A stretch of DNA of 64,000 nucleotides from Quercus robur (GCF_932294415.1 NC_065538.1:13336330-13400329), one strand, 5' to 3'. Shown: positions 22,871 to 48,626, counted from the first letter of the stretch. Program-made: numbers and translations. The notes: generated from the letters alone by a model not told the origin.

Positions 22871-24479
22871 TTTGATTTACATGTTATTAAATAAAAAGCC
22901 ATGATGTTTTGTTTCTTAAAATGGGGGAAAAAAAAAGGGTTGTGCCAGGCGCATCACTCTGTGTTTGTTTTGGTTGAGGTGATTTGAGAGGAATGAAAAA
23001 TGGAGAGATGAAATAGAAAGAATTTTGGGTGAGAGAGTTGTTTGGTTGGGAGAGGAAAGACACCCAAACCCATCATTTCCTTGTCTCCACATATTTAGGA
23101 GAAAATGGGGGGCATAAATGAGAAATTACCCATTTGTCCCTCTTCTCTCTCAACATTAGGGTTTTGTTTTGTTTTGTTTTGTTATTTATTTATCTTTGCT
23201 TATAAAAATCATAAATTTCACTTATAACTTAAAATAACAACTTCTATCATTTTCTTGAGAATCAAACAGAGAAACTAAAGAAATTACAAATGATAATTGA
23301 ATTTTTTTTTGAAACTTGAGGGTTTATTCTATTATTTTTGACAGTATAAGGTTTTAGTTTATTAGTTTTCTTAAATTTTAAGATTTAATTTATTACTTTT
23401 GCCAGCTAAATTTTTTTTATTAATTTAAGAATATAATTTTTTTAATCACCAAAAATATAAAATATAAAATATAAAATATAAAATGTAATTTTTCTAAACT
23501 TTATGGAGTGAATTTTATGAGGAAAAAGAAAAAAGAAAAAAGAAAAAAAAAGTGACTAGGGTTTGATACTTTTGATTTTTACTGGATTAATAAAGTCGGT
23601 AAATTGATATAATTAAGAATCTATGATTTAATTACCAAAAGAGTTCACGATTCTTCTGTCCGTCTACATATATAATAGGGCTACAAAAGTACTACAATTA
23701 ATTTGCTTTTTTTATAGTCAAGGAAAGAAATTTTCTGTGATCACAATTTGAGATGTTTTCCTTTAAAAAAGATATTGATTAAAACCCATCAAGTCCATCA
23801 CTCGATTTATACTCGAGAGTTGCAGAACCTTTGAGAACTCGGCGGTGACAAAGCTTTGATTGGAGAAAACCGATGGACGGTCGAAGTATGAACTAGTTTT
23901 CTTTTCTTATTATTTTTTAATTCTTGTAGTATTTTTCTTCTTTTGATGTCAAATCTAGTAGCCGCAAAAAATTCTGTTTATTTTAACTATAAGAACTTTT
24001 TTTTAAAAAAATTTACACAATACTTTTTGTTGTCACTAACCTGCGTTTTTTAATTTATACAATACTTTTCAAAACATCCACCACATTATATACGTTATAT
24101 TCTTTTTTTTTAGAGAGTTTCAATTTATGGTATCCGCTTTTAATAATAGCTATTTATCATTATAGTAAGACATCAATCGGTTTTTGTTGCAAGCAGAAAT
24201 TGAATCTTAAAACTTATATTATAAATTTTTTTTGTCTCCTTTAGCATAAGAACCTACTTTTTTTTAATATGTACAATAATTTTTTTCCTTGTCTATTTTG
24301 TCTACACAATTTTACATGGATGATTTTTGGCAATGTACCAAGCATTTGCATTGGCAGTGTGTCTATTTTAGCATAAGAATTTATTTTTTTATTTTATTTT
24401 AGATAACCATTTTCAAAAATATCCATAACATTATCTAATTTACACAATATTTCATTAATATATATATAGTTTTTTTTTA

Positions 24480-24601
24480 TCAATTTTATATTACTCTCTC
24501 AAATTATCTCTCTTTTTGTGTATATAAATAAAAAAGTATCAAAAAACTAGAATTGCATGTGAATAATAACCGTTACTATAGGAAAAATGTAAATATACAT
24601 G

Positions 24602-24645
<44 letters not shown>

Positions 24646-24777
24646 ATCAATTTTATATTACTCTCTCAAATTATCTCTCTTTTCGTGTATATGAATAAAA
24701 AAGTATCAAAAAACTAGATTTGCATGTGAATAATAACCATTACTATAGTGAAAAATGTAAATATACATGTTTATAGA
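24480..24777. repeat. Tandem duplication upstream of the F-box gene
   Basis: About 127 bp beginning caattttatattactctctc (24480-24606 and about 24649-24777) is repeated with roughly 95% identity, separated by a (TA)n tract of about 40 bp. The second copy ends about 210 bp before the F-box ATG, so it may lie in the promoter. Confidence 0.85.
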
Positions 24778-24988
24778 GATGGGTTGATCCGGGTAGTTTT
24801 TGGACTTAAATATGTAATTTGACACATTTTTCTATTATACACGCTGATGTGAGTGCTTGTGGCTATTATGCATTAACTTGTGCGAGCGATCAGTATGTTT
24901 CTTTTTCTTTGTCAATTTTGTTTCTTCCATTGTAAATCTTTTATAATATTTATACGTAGGTAAGTGTAATACAACAGTTTTTCATGTG

Positions 24989-27900
24989 ATGGACCGTATC
25001 TCTGAGTTGCCGGAAGTTGTTCTGCAATACATCCTGTCATTCCTCCCCATCAAACAAGTTGTTCAATCTACTGTCTTGTCCACCAGATGGAAACACATAT
25101 GGACTACATTCCCAAATCTTGTGTTTGATGAAACTTACTTTGACACAACATTGTGGTGGTCTCCAAAAAACAAGAAAAATCCGGAGGTCCAGAAAGCCAC
25201 CATAGGCAGAGGCTACATATAAACAAGTTTCTACTTCATTGTAGAGCTCAGAAAAAATCGATATCTTTTGTTGAGACTGTTGACCGTTGGATTGGTTTTT
25301 TAGTTGATAGTGATGTCGAAGAGCTGAATCTTGAGTTTGGATATTTCGGCATAGATTATATATTGCCTCAGAGAGTTTTGGTTGCAAAATCGTTGACTGT
25401 GTTGATACTATACAAGTGTAAGTTGGAGTCAACTTGTGGTGATATATACCTACCCTCTTTGAAAAAACTCTCTTTATCTCATGTTGATGCAGATGATCAA
25501 ATTTTTCAGAACTTAATTGCTGGGTGTCCTGTTATAGAATCCATGATGTTTAGAGAATGTAGAGGGCTTAAAAGTATAAAGGCGTCCAATGTTCCCAAAG
25601 TCATGGCGATTACATTAGAAGGCAATGCCCTTGAGAGTCTTGAGTTGGAAGCATTTAATCTTTATTATCTATCTATGCGTCAAGTGACGATAGGATCAGG
25701 GTTCAATCTACTTCATTGTAAAAATTTAAGACTATTAAGTTTATGTGTTGTTTACATTTCAAACGAGTGGCTCAATAACAATCTTCCTGGGCTTGCACTC
25801 CTCGAGAAATTGGAGCTAAAAATTTGCTTTGAGCTGAAAACAATAAAGATTTCAAATCATCATCTTAAATCATTGGATTTAGATAGATGCGCCTATCTGA
25901 TTGAGGTCGAGATTGATGCTCCTAAATTATCTACATTCATATATTATGGAACTTATCAAGCATCTATTTCATCAAATGCTTTGGCTCTATCACAAGCTAC
26001 CTACAATCTGAGATGTCTTAATGTTCCTGATCCTACGGATGTTGAGAAGATTGAATTCCTCTCAAAGCTGAGTAATTCTAAATTATTGGAACTTAGTGTT
26101 CAACGGGCTGAGGTATTTCTAAATCAATTGATTTTTATTTGCTTACTGTTTTCTTTCGTTCCATTTTCTTTATTGTTTTTGTATATCAATTCTAATCTGT
26201 TCTTTTGTTTAATTTTCTTGTGAAGAATGCAATTATTCCAAAAGAACTTAGAGAAACCCTACCATCACCATCATATAATGTTAAGCATTTAATGGTATCA
26301 ATATCTAAGTCATTTACAAGAGATGAAATAGGTGAGCTTGTAGATAGCTTGCTTTGGATTTCTCCTCTTCCAGACATTTTATCAATGGAATGCAGCAAAA
26401 ATTCAAAACCTGATTTTGACCAAATATCTCTCAAGGTATCACATCTATTTCCTGTAACATAGAAACTTGCTCCTTATGTTTCGACTATTATCTCTTGTCA
26501 GTAACCTCGTATTGACAACATATCTCTCATGGTATACATTTATTTATTTCCTGCAATCTAAAAACTTGCACTTATGTTTTCATTGGTGACTGTTGATGGT
26601 GCTAAATAATGCTTTAGTTCTTCAAACAAAGTTATAATTGTAAAACAACACCATTCTTGTTATATGCTTTTGCTTCTCATGCTAGGCAAGCTACTTTTGA
26701 TGTGGTGGAAATTCTTGTTATTCTTGTTGTTACTAGTTAGTAATGTAATAGTTAATATTTTTGGTGTAATCATCAGTTTGGAAGTCCTCATTGCCTAAAT
26801 GCTCATGATTTTTGGTAAATTTCATCTTTTTAACCCTCTCCCTTGAAAAACGAGCATTATAACGAAATCTATGTTCACTCCATGTCCCTTTTTTCCCCCC
26901 AAGAAAATTACTTTACTTGAATATTTTGGTCTGTATTCGCTTTATGGGCTTTTGAATTTAAATCAAGTAACCATGTGCTATGAGTGGGAGTTACTATAAT
27001 TCACCATTACCTTGGTGAACCATGACAAGGATCCCCTGCTCCACACAAATACAATGCACACTTCCATTCCAAATTTCCAATACTCTAATATTGTTAATCT
27101 TAGACTTTCTTCTTCTTTCTTTATTTACCCTTTTCAAAAGAAAAGAAAACAATACTAACAAAATCTTATATGGATTATAATGTCCCCAGTAAATCGGTGG
27201 TTCAAAATTGAAGATTTTAACTCGTACCTTTCTGATTGCATTCTAATTGAAATTGAAAATTTTCAAAAAGTTGTATATAAGCTTACCCAATCTTTCCACT
27301 TTCTAGGTTATTTGTTATATCATGTACCATTTCCTATCCTGTATATCATTGTGATGTCCATTCTATGGTAGAATCAGATGCTATTGCTGCGATGGCATGG
27401 ACAATAGTGTTAAGGAAAAGGTTTGTACATTTAACATCAACTAACTGTCTACCTGCCTTGATCATGAATTCTTCATGATCCTCAAGCCAACCGGGCTGAC
27501 TTTGTGAAAGTAATTGCCTCCCTATAATGCATTAAAAAGGCCTCTTTGTTTTTCCATTGAAAACTCAAAACCACCTTCGAAATTGATAGGCTTAGAATCA
27601 GTGAGCTCGTTATCTCCACCTCTTTTGGTGGAAGGGGGAGAGGACTAACCAGTCGGGTCATCTTTTTTCATACACTCCCTTAGTAGCTGAATGACATCCT
27701 CAATTGAGTTTTTTTAATAGTTGGATTCACTGTTAACAGTTTGTACAGAAGGGAAGAATTGGTAATATTCCAATAGATTTCTATAATCTCAAATCAAACT
27801 TTAAAATTAGGAAACTTCTCCATCTCCACCTTTGTTGTGAAGAGGGGAGAGTAAAACTCAATTGAGTTCTCAATGGAGTCAATTGAGTAAAACACTTAAG

Positions 27901-29421
27901 CTCCATTTCCACCAATGGAGTTCTCATAATCTTCCTGTAGTAACATAGGAGTAAAACCCACTGTTCAGCCATCGAGTAATGTTTTCAAGAGAGTTGTGCC
28001 CTTGCTAAATCTCCCATTGCTGGATTGTACAGAGAGCAAAAATGATGGATCTTGATTAAAAAAAAAAAAAAACACTAGAAACATAATTGCACTACTAGAG
28101 GAGAATCATAAAAGTTAATTGTTCATAATGATATTTAAAGAAAAGGAAAGTTTTGTTTTTTGTCCAATACTTGTTATTTACCTAGAGAAATTTATCAACG
28201 TGAGTAATCTAATATTTTTTGTGTGCCCATTTCTTTGTTTAACCAAGTAATCAGCATTCACCATTTCATTATCTTAAACAACTAAAATTAATATGCTCGT
28301 GAATAATCTACTAGCTTATATCTAAAGTAAAATACGATTAGAGGAATGTGAATTCAATTGGTTTCTTTACTTTCTTGGGTGGCTTTACATTTTGCATTTT
28401 ATCTCCTATTATGCAACTACTTTGGTCGTCGATGTGAATTCTAGTATTTCAATTATATCTGATTTATAACTTGTGTTATTTGATCCTTTGTGAGTTCATG
28501 CCAATGACCTCTAGATCAAAAGATACCTCATTTCCTTGTGTGCATAGGGTGACATGAGATTCTTAATTCAACATGTACTAAAGTAATGTGTAACTTGCAC
28601 ACACAGAGATGATCAAAGTTACGATCATAGTGTATATTACAATACTAGCCCTACTAAAAAAAAGGTTAAAATGCAAATTGCACCCTCTAAATTTGATTAA
28701 AATTTATTCAATTCAGACATTTCGTCTGATTTCATTAAAAACATTTTTCTCAAATGAAAAAAAATCTATAAAATTAATAAAAATATTTTATAGGGTTTTT
28801 TATGTGAGATTTTTTTTTTTTTCATTAGTTAATTGCAAACTTAATAACAATTTTTAATGGAATTGGATGAAATGCTTGAATTGGATAAATTTGAAACTTA
28901 AGAGACTCAATTGAATGAAAGTAAAGTTAGAGAACTAAAATGAATTTCAGTTAAACTTAGAGGATGTAATTTGCATTTTAGCCAAAAAATACTAGTGCAT
29001 TAATGGGAAAAAACCACAAGAACACAATGATTGGCACTGCGTCATTATTTGATTTTGATTCCACACATTTCTCTCTTTTGGGCCTAAAGTAGACTGATTC
29101 AATGTTAGTGAGACCCTTATCTTTTGTCCTATTTTTTTTTATTGGATAATTCAGAGACTAAGATGGTGTGTTTAGTGAAAGTTCCATGTTGCTAACTAGT
29201 TGCTTGTATTTCAGTTCTCGTATAAAAAATCTATTTGTAAAGGGGATGATACTAGTTGTTGCAAATTCCTACCATTTCCATGTTGGAGGCATTGCTTGAA
29301 GACTGTAAAGATTGACAGCCTTAAAGGACATTATGCAGATAGAGAGATTCTATACAAGTATTTTTTTGAGAATGCAATAATCTTGGAGGACTTCCAGTTC
29401 CATGTTGGTGGAATTGCTTGA
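24989..29421 (+). CDS. F-box/LRR/FBD protein, frameshifted after the F-box
   Basis: Exons are 24989-26112, 26226-26435 and 29215-29421, phase 0 at both junctions; the introns are 113 bp and 2.8 kb. The start is ATG at 24989 (MDRISELPEVVLQYILSFL), the canonical plant F-box opening, running to WKHIWTTFPNLVFDE. LRR-like segments follow (KSLTVLILYKCKLES, LKKLSLSHVDADDQ, LLEKLELKICFELKTIKI). A C-terminal FBD-type region (CWRHCLKTVKIDSLKGHY, FFENAIILEDFQF) ends at TGA 29419. The family acts as the substrate-binding subunit of SCF ubiquitin ligases; the target is unknown. The reading frame shifts near 25205-25215: the F-box frame reaches a stop at 25220, while the leucine-rich part is read in another frame. 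A single lost base (AGAGG where AGAAGG or AGGAGG is expected) explains it. This is a pseudogene, a sequencing error, or a recent loss; a paralogue would be about 513 aa. Confidence 0.8.
28664..28983. mobile_element. Fold-back MITE in the F-box gene intron 2
   Basis: The arms ggttaaaatgcaaattgcac (left) and gtaatttgcattttagcc (right) are inverted complements extending about 45 bp. The family also contributes the broken copy at 6540-6875. It is non-coding. Confidence 0.75.
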
Positions 29422-29674
29422 TAAGTGTCCAGATCGAGAATTTGAGAAGATGGCATCTTTAGAGATCTCAAAGTGGTGGCAAATCCGCTGACTGAAAAAA
29501 TGTTGAATTGTACTTGTAATTCACATAACTCTCACTTTTGTGGGGTTTAGGAGAGGTGTTTGGTTGGCAATTTTACCCCTAAATTTTTTGGACAAGCTGA
29601 TTCTCAATCCCGCTACCTGTCATTCTTTATAACAATTTAAAAAAGACACTTGCCATTACACTAAGACTCAACCT

Positions 29675-31712
29675 CTATTTGTTATAATAATTTTAAAAAG
29701 AAAAGAGGAATTTTGTCTGTACATAATCAGAGATGGTTGCAGATGATACTTCTTGAACATTTCATTGTTCTAAGTGTGTGTTTGTGTTCAACTTAATTCA
29801 CGTACACGTTTTCCACTGCGTTTTTGTTCTTTTTTTTTTTTCTTTTTTTTTGGTTTTCACGCGTTTTTGGAGTATTGCGGTTACTGTTCATTGGACAGTA
29901 ACTGCAAATGTGACTTTCTGCCGTGAACAGTGCACATGTGCACTGTTCACGGACCCACAAATTTCATTTTTTATCAATTTTTTCATTAAAAATGAGTCTC
30001 ACAGCACTATTCACACATTTAAAAATTATTTTGCTACAGTGTTTTCAGTTTTCAGTTTTCAGTTTCAGCAAAATAAGTTCTATCCAAACACACCCTAAAT
30101 CACATCATGCCTTCAAGTTTAAACTTTCAAGTGGCACGCATGTCAAGTGATTTTGAAGCAGGAGAGGTGCTGGAAGATGCAAAAAAGGTGAGCAATGAAG
30201 CCCAAGCTAAGAATTCTAGTGACAGGATTGGAAAGATAAGTTTAAAAGTGGGGAAGGAAATGGCTTATGCTGAAGATGAGGTTTTATCATAATATAAATC
30301 AGGGCAATACTAGGAGCAAAAAATCCTGTAGGTAGAGCTAATATTGCAAAGACAAATACGTTAAAAAGAGGGAATAATAGGGTGGGTAGCAAAGCTCTCA
30401 CTGCAATATGCATAGGTACTAGCACAATAGTGTGTGTCTGTCTCTATATGTATGCATGCATGTGTGTGTACTACAAAAAGAATATTTTTAGAAAATTGGG
30501 CAAAACGGTACAGTTTCTTAATAGAATCAAAGGACTAAAGAAGAAACGTGACAAAGACCACTGTAATTTTAATGAGGATATTGGGATGTCAATTGGCAAC
30601 TCAAGAATAAATTATGCATTATTTAAAAATTTGAGCCTTTGGATGTCTCATTTTCCTTTTTTTGGAAACAAGAGTAGACTCTAAGCCAGAGGGCTTGGTC
30701 TTTAGTGACAAGAACCAATGATAGGTAACTAATTGAGTTTCTATGTTTCAATATGAAGACATAACTGTAGCTTCATGTTAGCATTTAGCACACTTGGTTC
30801 TAGTGCTCTAACAAAATCGATAGGAAGGCCAAAAAGATTTTGGTGGAGGTTGTGAAACATGACGATTCCTAGTAAAGCAAATATTATTTATTGGATGACA
30901 ACACCAACAAATTCAAGGTCTTAAACAGAACTCTTATGAAGGAGTTATCGTTTTAGTGAAAAAGAGTTATGAAGCAGCCCCTAATCAATTTGAAAGACTC
31001 TGTTAAGTTGATTTGCATTGAGTAGCATCTTGCCTGTTGATTTCCTTATATTGCTTTATGCTTGCACCTTTTATCTCATACTGTATATAGCATCACAACT
31101 TAACCAGAAATCTAACGAAGAAAGTAATTGTGTTGGTGAGAAAAAGGTAATGAAACTGTCCCTAATCAATTTGATAAGAACTTGTCGAGTTGATTTACAT
31201 GGAGTTGCAACTTGCCTCTTGATTTCCTTATATTGCTTTATGCCTGGATATGAAAAATGCTTCTATGATGTGATGGAGCAGGATAATTGTAAAGAAGTTA
31301 AGAATTCCAGTGAATCCATGCCAGTAGGAAGTTTCATCCTGGAAAGAAAAATTGTGTCTTTGTTCTAGTTGGAAATAAGTTGACAAGACCTCAAGTATGT
31401 TGTCTATGCATCACCTGATACAATCTCTCTATGTATGAGGCATTGGGAGGATCTAATTGGGGCCATTTTCCTTGGAAGAGTATCTGATACAGTAAAGGTC
31501 CCCAGCTCAGCTGTTTTTACAGATAGCAATATTAGGACTAATGCATTGGTGTTGTATATGTAAATGTAGCGGTGAATTTGTTGATCTGTCTATCGCTCCA
31601 TTGCAAGGGAGTTGTGGTTCTTTTTTTTGTATTGCATTGGGGTTCAGTCGGTGATGCCTAAGAAGATTTTTTTTTTTTTTTAATTCAGTTGAAAAAGGTT
31701 GCTTGGATGTCA
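29675..31712. repeat. Duplicated segment, copy 2
   Basis: It is collinear with RWD-gene intron 7 (see 13755-17515) and in the same orientation. It lacks the three LINE insertions of copy 1 and instead carries a MITE (29774-30095). No RWD exon is included. The internal 190-bp repeat is better preserved here (about 30895-31080 and 31085-31260, both with ttgatttccttatattgctt). Confidence 0.8.
29774..30095. mobile_element. Harbinger-like MITE with TAA target duplication
   Basis: The inverted ends are GTGTGTTTGTG (left) and CCAAACACACCC (right). Target copies are TAA at 29771-29773 and 30096-30098. The paralogous segment shows the single-copy target (ttctaa, 13846-13852). The interior contains cactgttcacggaccc and acagtgttttcag, shared with 35138-35433. 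Confidence 0.78.
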
Positions 31713-32662
31713 AGCCAAAATTTTAAGCTAAATATGGGATAAAATGGCCTACAAAAATGTCCTGCGTTAGTTAAATATTTGTTTATGTAGTAAAATTTGG
31801 ATGTATTAGTAGACGTTTGGTCAAGTGTCAGAAACCCTGGCTCCAGGTGGAATTGAGGTCATGTTATTATAGCTCAATCTCCATGAGGGAGCACCTACAG
31901 CCCATTAATGGCTAGGATTAAGAACCATGTTGGAATCTAGGATTTAAAAAAATAAATAAAAAAACAAATAAACAAAAAAAAGATCAGTAGTTATTAATCC
32001 TTTGGTATCCTGATTTTATTTTACAGGACTAGAAGCACTACCTTGCATTGATTTTTCCATTACCACATCAAAGTTGATAGGCTACAAGTTATGCTTGCTT
32101 GCAAATTTCCTCACTCTAAAACCAATCCACAGTTTTTGCATGAATAGCTCTTATGAAAGGCCATTTTAAAAAATAAAAAAATAAAAAAAATCATACAATA
32201 GGGAAAAACCAGGTTTAGGCCTAGATATCAATTACAATTTATAATTAAATTTTATTTCAAATCTAACTAAAATATTTCACAAGATCGTAACAATTATTTA
32301 GGCATCTCAAGTGAGCCAAGAATAATTACTTTGCCATATAATTGGAAGCCCTTCCTATTCTACCACTAGATCTACTACACATTTTTCTTCCATCAGGTGC
32401 ATCCCAATTGTTCTCCACAATTACCCTTTTGCAAAGTCTCAACCATTACATTATAACTATGTTACAAAGAAATCTTCTATAATTTCAATGTTCTGTCATC
32501 AACAAGAAGTATGGATATCAAAATCCATTTGACATCATTGGTATGATTTTTTTCAGCTTGCCAACTGTCATGAGATGCATATCTTCATAACATTCACATG
32601 TGCAGACGACAGAAATCAGATTCAGGGAGAACACAATAGTAATTGTGCCTAATTCTTTGGTT

Positions 32663-44970
<12,308 letters not shown>

Positions 44971-47592
44971 TCAGCATAACAATTTCATCCACGCCTAAAA
45001 ATCCTCCTGTCTGATAACCAAAAAACATCACATCACACTGGATAAAATTGTCCCAATCAACTGACTAAAGTACAAGTCTGAGAAGAAGACGGAAAACAAA
45101 AAGAAAATGAAGTTCTGAATATAAAATTTTCAGTAACTGGGGGATCAATACTGAACCATCTCAAAAGTCTTTAGTTGGATGAGTTTTACATTTTTCCAAA
45201 ACCAATATAAGCACACAATATTTAACTGCCACACAAGATACAAAGTCAACTAGCCGCTGTATGTAAACTCAATGTACATGCTTTCACATGAAACAGCAAG
45301 AACCTTGAAATTTCTCGGTTATCTGTAGTTCCACTACTCAGATTTCCACACAATTTTTTAGTTCAAACTACCACACAACCCCCTTGATTTCAAAGACAAG
45401 CTAAGAAAAGAACCTTATAAATCCTAAATCTTTCTGCTTTATAAGTAAACTACATAAATATTATAATTATTTGGCAAGAAAAACACTCACAAGTGAGCCT
45501 AGCACAACAATTAGACATGTTTCAGACAAATTCTTTAAAACCAAACCAACAGAAAACACAATTATAATCTCATTCATAATTGATAAATAAACAAAATTCA
45601 CAAAAAGGTGGGCATAACCGTAGCACACAGGAAGCATAAAAAACAAGACCCAACAAGGAACAAGACAAAGAAGAAAATGAAAAAAAAGTAACATCTAAAA
45701 TTCCATATCCAATTTTCCCAGTATTTCCAAACTAGTCTTCTTAAAAAAGTACTCCATAACTCAAATTAAATTAAGACCCTCTTTACAATTCACCAGTCAG
45801 TTACACCCAAAACACACAAAAACTCCAAAAATCATTCAAAACCCATGAAACTCTAGGACACAGAGACCCACAACTGAACCATGAAACAATTGCTGATTTT
45901 CAAAGATACCCACAACTTGTTTACCAAAATTAAGGAATACCCAGAAGCTAAAATGAAGAGATATAATCAAAAGTACCTCAATTTAACCCAACCAGAAAAT
46001 ATGTGAACTTTGACACTACGCAAAGTTGAAGTGTCAGACTTTGAGTTCAGTTTCTTCTTCTATAAAAAAACTTAAAAATAAAAACTTTGTTTCTTTCACA
46101 GTGTCTGGTAAACGCCTTGGACTTACAAGTTGAACAAAAGAGTGAGATCGTGCTCTTTTCTGATCAGATTTCGTTCCTCCTATATTCACTGCTTAAACAC
46201 ACAGATTTTAGCAGTGGAAGATAAAAATAGAGAAAAACTTTATGTTAAATTTTTTTTTAATATAACCGCAAATTTTTTTTTTAATTATTTATTTATTTAT
46301 TTTCCATTTTTTTTGGGTTGCAAAATTTGGGCTGAGACAACTATCTGTGTGGTGTGGGCAAAAGTGGCATTTTCTGATTGAGGAATTTTCTTGGCCTTTT
46401 TGGCGCGTGTGTTGCACTTCCCTACGATATGGTGGAAAGGCCTGCATAGCATTACTACACCATTTGGTTTTTTTTTTTTTTTTTTTTTAAATGAAAGTAA
46501 AATATATGAGTGGACTTTTTTATTTTTAATAAGGGTAAATTGAAATGTATACCCTTTTAAGTTCGGGATAATGTTGATTTTACCTTTACAGTTTTAAAAT
46601 TTAGAATTACATTTATAACATTACATAGGGTTTGAATGGGAAAAATTCCCTGACACTATTTGAACTTTCGACTAATAACACTTACACTTCTAAATACTTA
46701 GTTCAGCCAATTTAATACCTGAACTTCACACATACCAATTTGATACTTTTGTTAGTCTGCTGTTAGATAAACGAGCATTCATATCAATGGATGTATGATA
46801 AATAAATAAAATGTGTCAAGTTTACACATTTTTACTCAAAAACTACTCATATTAATGGGTGTATAATAGACAATGTGTTAAATTTACATATTTTTACTTA
46901 GAAAATACTCATATTAGTCAATTTATAACATTGTATGTTTACATTGTTGCTACAGTAATCGTGTACCCATCCCAAACCCAACTTAAAATCAGTCCAAAAC
47001 AAAACTTAACTAAAAACCCAAATCGACCACCTCGTAAAGATTGTTAGAGTCGCAATCGCCGAATATGGCTCGCCTCTATATCTGTGGATTTAGGATGAGA
47101 GATAGCTCATGGGTGCAATCAAGCAAAAAAGATACAAAGAAGGCTTGAGTGGTCAGAGAGAGAAAAAGCAATGATGAGCAAAAGGTGAGGGAGAGTGCTC
47201 GTCCAAGAAGGCTTGGAGAGAGAGAGAGAGAGAGAGAATGTGTGTGTGCATGCGATGTAAGGTAGGTTGAAATAATAAAAATAAAAATAATAGTGATTAT
47301 TTAAAGAAAACAAACTATATAATAGATAATATGATATGTGTGTTTTTGAAAAGTGTTTGTGAAAAATATAAAAAATAAGTTCTTATACTAAAATAGACAA
47401 ACAAACTAATGTGAATACTTTAATGCCCACTCATGTGACATGCACATGGACAAAGAAAATTACCAAAGCATTGAGAGAGAGAGAGATCAAACCAACTGTG
47501 AAACAACCATGCCTAGAGAAAGAGAAACCTCTCAACTTTTTTCTTTCATTCTTCAATAGTCTTTGATCTTCTCCATCAAGTTAAACTCTTAC

Positions 47593-47609
47593 TTCTTATC
47601 AAAAAAAAA
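47593..47609 (+). mobile_element. Minimal LINE-tail insertion, about 17 bp
   Basis: The bases ttcttatcaaaaaaaaa lie between gttaaactcttac (47580-47592) and gttaacttcttac (47611-47623), a 12-of-13 duplication. A related unoccupied sequence (catcacattaacctctc) occurs at about 48084-48100, in the same tctttgatcttctccatca context. Confidence 0.5.
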
Positions 47610-47815
47610 GGTTAACTTCTTACTATTTTAAGTAGACATTTCTTAAATCAACAACCTAATGGAAAGTCCAACGTCAACTCCAACTTTTATATTACAAGTC
47701 TCTTATATTACTTCCAACTTGCCAATCCACCAGCAATAGGCACTTACTACTACAAACTTCAATTTTCTTCTCCATATAATGTCACAAACTACGCACACAT
47801 CTAATAATTAGAAAA

Positions 47816-48030
47816 TTATTGGGTACTCCGGAGTACCCAATAACAACTCCTAATAATTTGATGCAAACCTACAACCACATCAGTTCTATCAATCCTTTCT
47901 CATGCACCCTGTACTAAAACACCTATGTAGAGTACCCAATAACAACCCGTAATAATTTGATGCAAACCCACAACCACATCATTTCTATCAATGCTTTCTT
48001 ATGCACCCCGTACTAAAAACACCTGTGCAG
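47816..48030. repeat. 28-bp perfect palindrome followed by a 108-bp tandem repeat
   Basis: The palindrome at 47816-47843 has half-site ttattgggtactcc and no spacer. Its right arm starts a unit (gtacccaataacaac, aatttgatgcaaacc, ctatcaat.ctttct.atgca) that recurs from about 47937 after roughly 108 bp. This looks like abutted MITE ends with a partial second copy. Confidence 0.8.
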
Positions 48031-48626
48031 TGCAGAAACCTCTTAACTTTTCTCTTATTTTTCTAAGAATCTTTGATCTTCTCCATCACATTAACCTCTC
48101 AGTTGTCATAGCTAGTCAAGGTCATAACAATATTCTTTTAGGGCAAGGACATTATCTATTGATATTTGATCCTGAGATTCCATGTGCACATGGTTGACCT
48201 TAAACTAATCAAATAGTTTAATAATATCTATACTACTATTTAAGAGACTTCTAAGCTGTCTAAACCATGGACTTTAAGCTATGGACTCTAAACAAAACTC
48301 CTAGATTTTGGGTAAATTTTTTTCTAAATAAAAACAGTCTTATTTTTCCACCACATTTCTCCAAATCCCATAAAATTAGGCACCATCTCTCCTTACACTT
48401 TCTAACTTTTTTTTTTTTTTTTGGAGATAATATCAACTTGGGTTTATTTTTGATAGAGTTGAACAAATGCAAAAAAGAAAAAGGTGAGAGAGAAACAAAA
48501 AATGAGAGACATTTTATGATGAATAAAAACTATTAACTTTTACAAAAATTAAATAAATAAATAGAAGAGCCTCTGAGCAAGTACGTGAGCGCGTGCTCAG
48601 AGGTTAGTATATAATAATAATAATAA

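Larger units (their letters stand above)
19053..24988. other. Spacer between the RWD and F-box genes
   Basis: The 3' UTR of the RWD gene probably ends within the first few hundred bases. The rest holds two fold-back elements (19653-20054, 21189-21377), a poly-C run (20967-20987), (TA)n tracts, an RNase H-type LINE remnant (22440-22870) and a tandem duplication (24480-24777). I see nothing identifiable in 20055-20950 and 22920-24470. The F-box promoter should lie in the last few hundred bases. Confidence 0.6.
29422..32662. other. Spacer between the F-box and GDH-like genes
   Basis: It holds the second duplicated segment with its MITE and, from 31713 to 32662, AT-rich sequence that should include the 3' UTR of the GDH-like gene. 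I see no gene. The 61-codon frame at 30107 is part of the duplicated segment. Confidence 0.6.

Noticed and set aside
25189..25212. Tiny GT..AG stretch that could bridge the F-box frameshift
   Set aside because: At about 24 bp it is far below the minimum size of plant introns.
29923..30292. Open frames of 61-75 codons near the second duplicated segment
   Set aside because: One lies in the MITE. The other aligns with a disrupted, non-coding version in RWD-gene intron 7, so neither is kept as coding.
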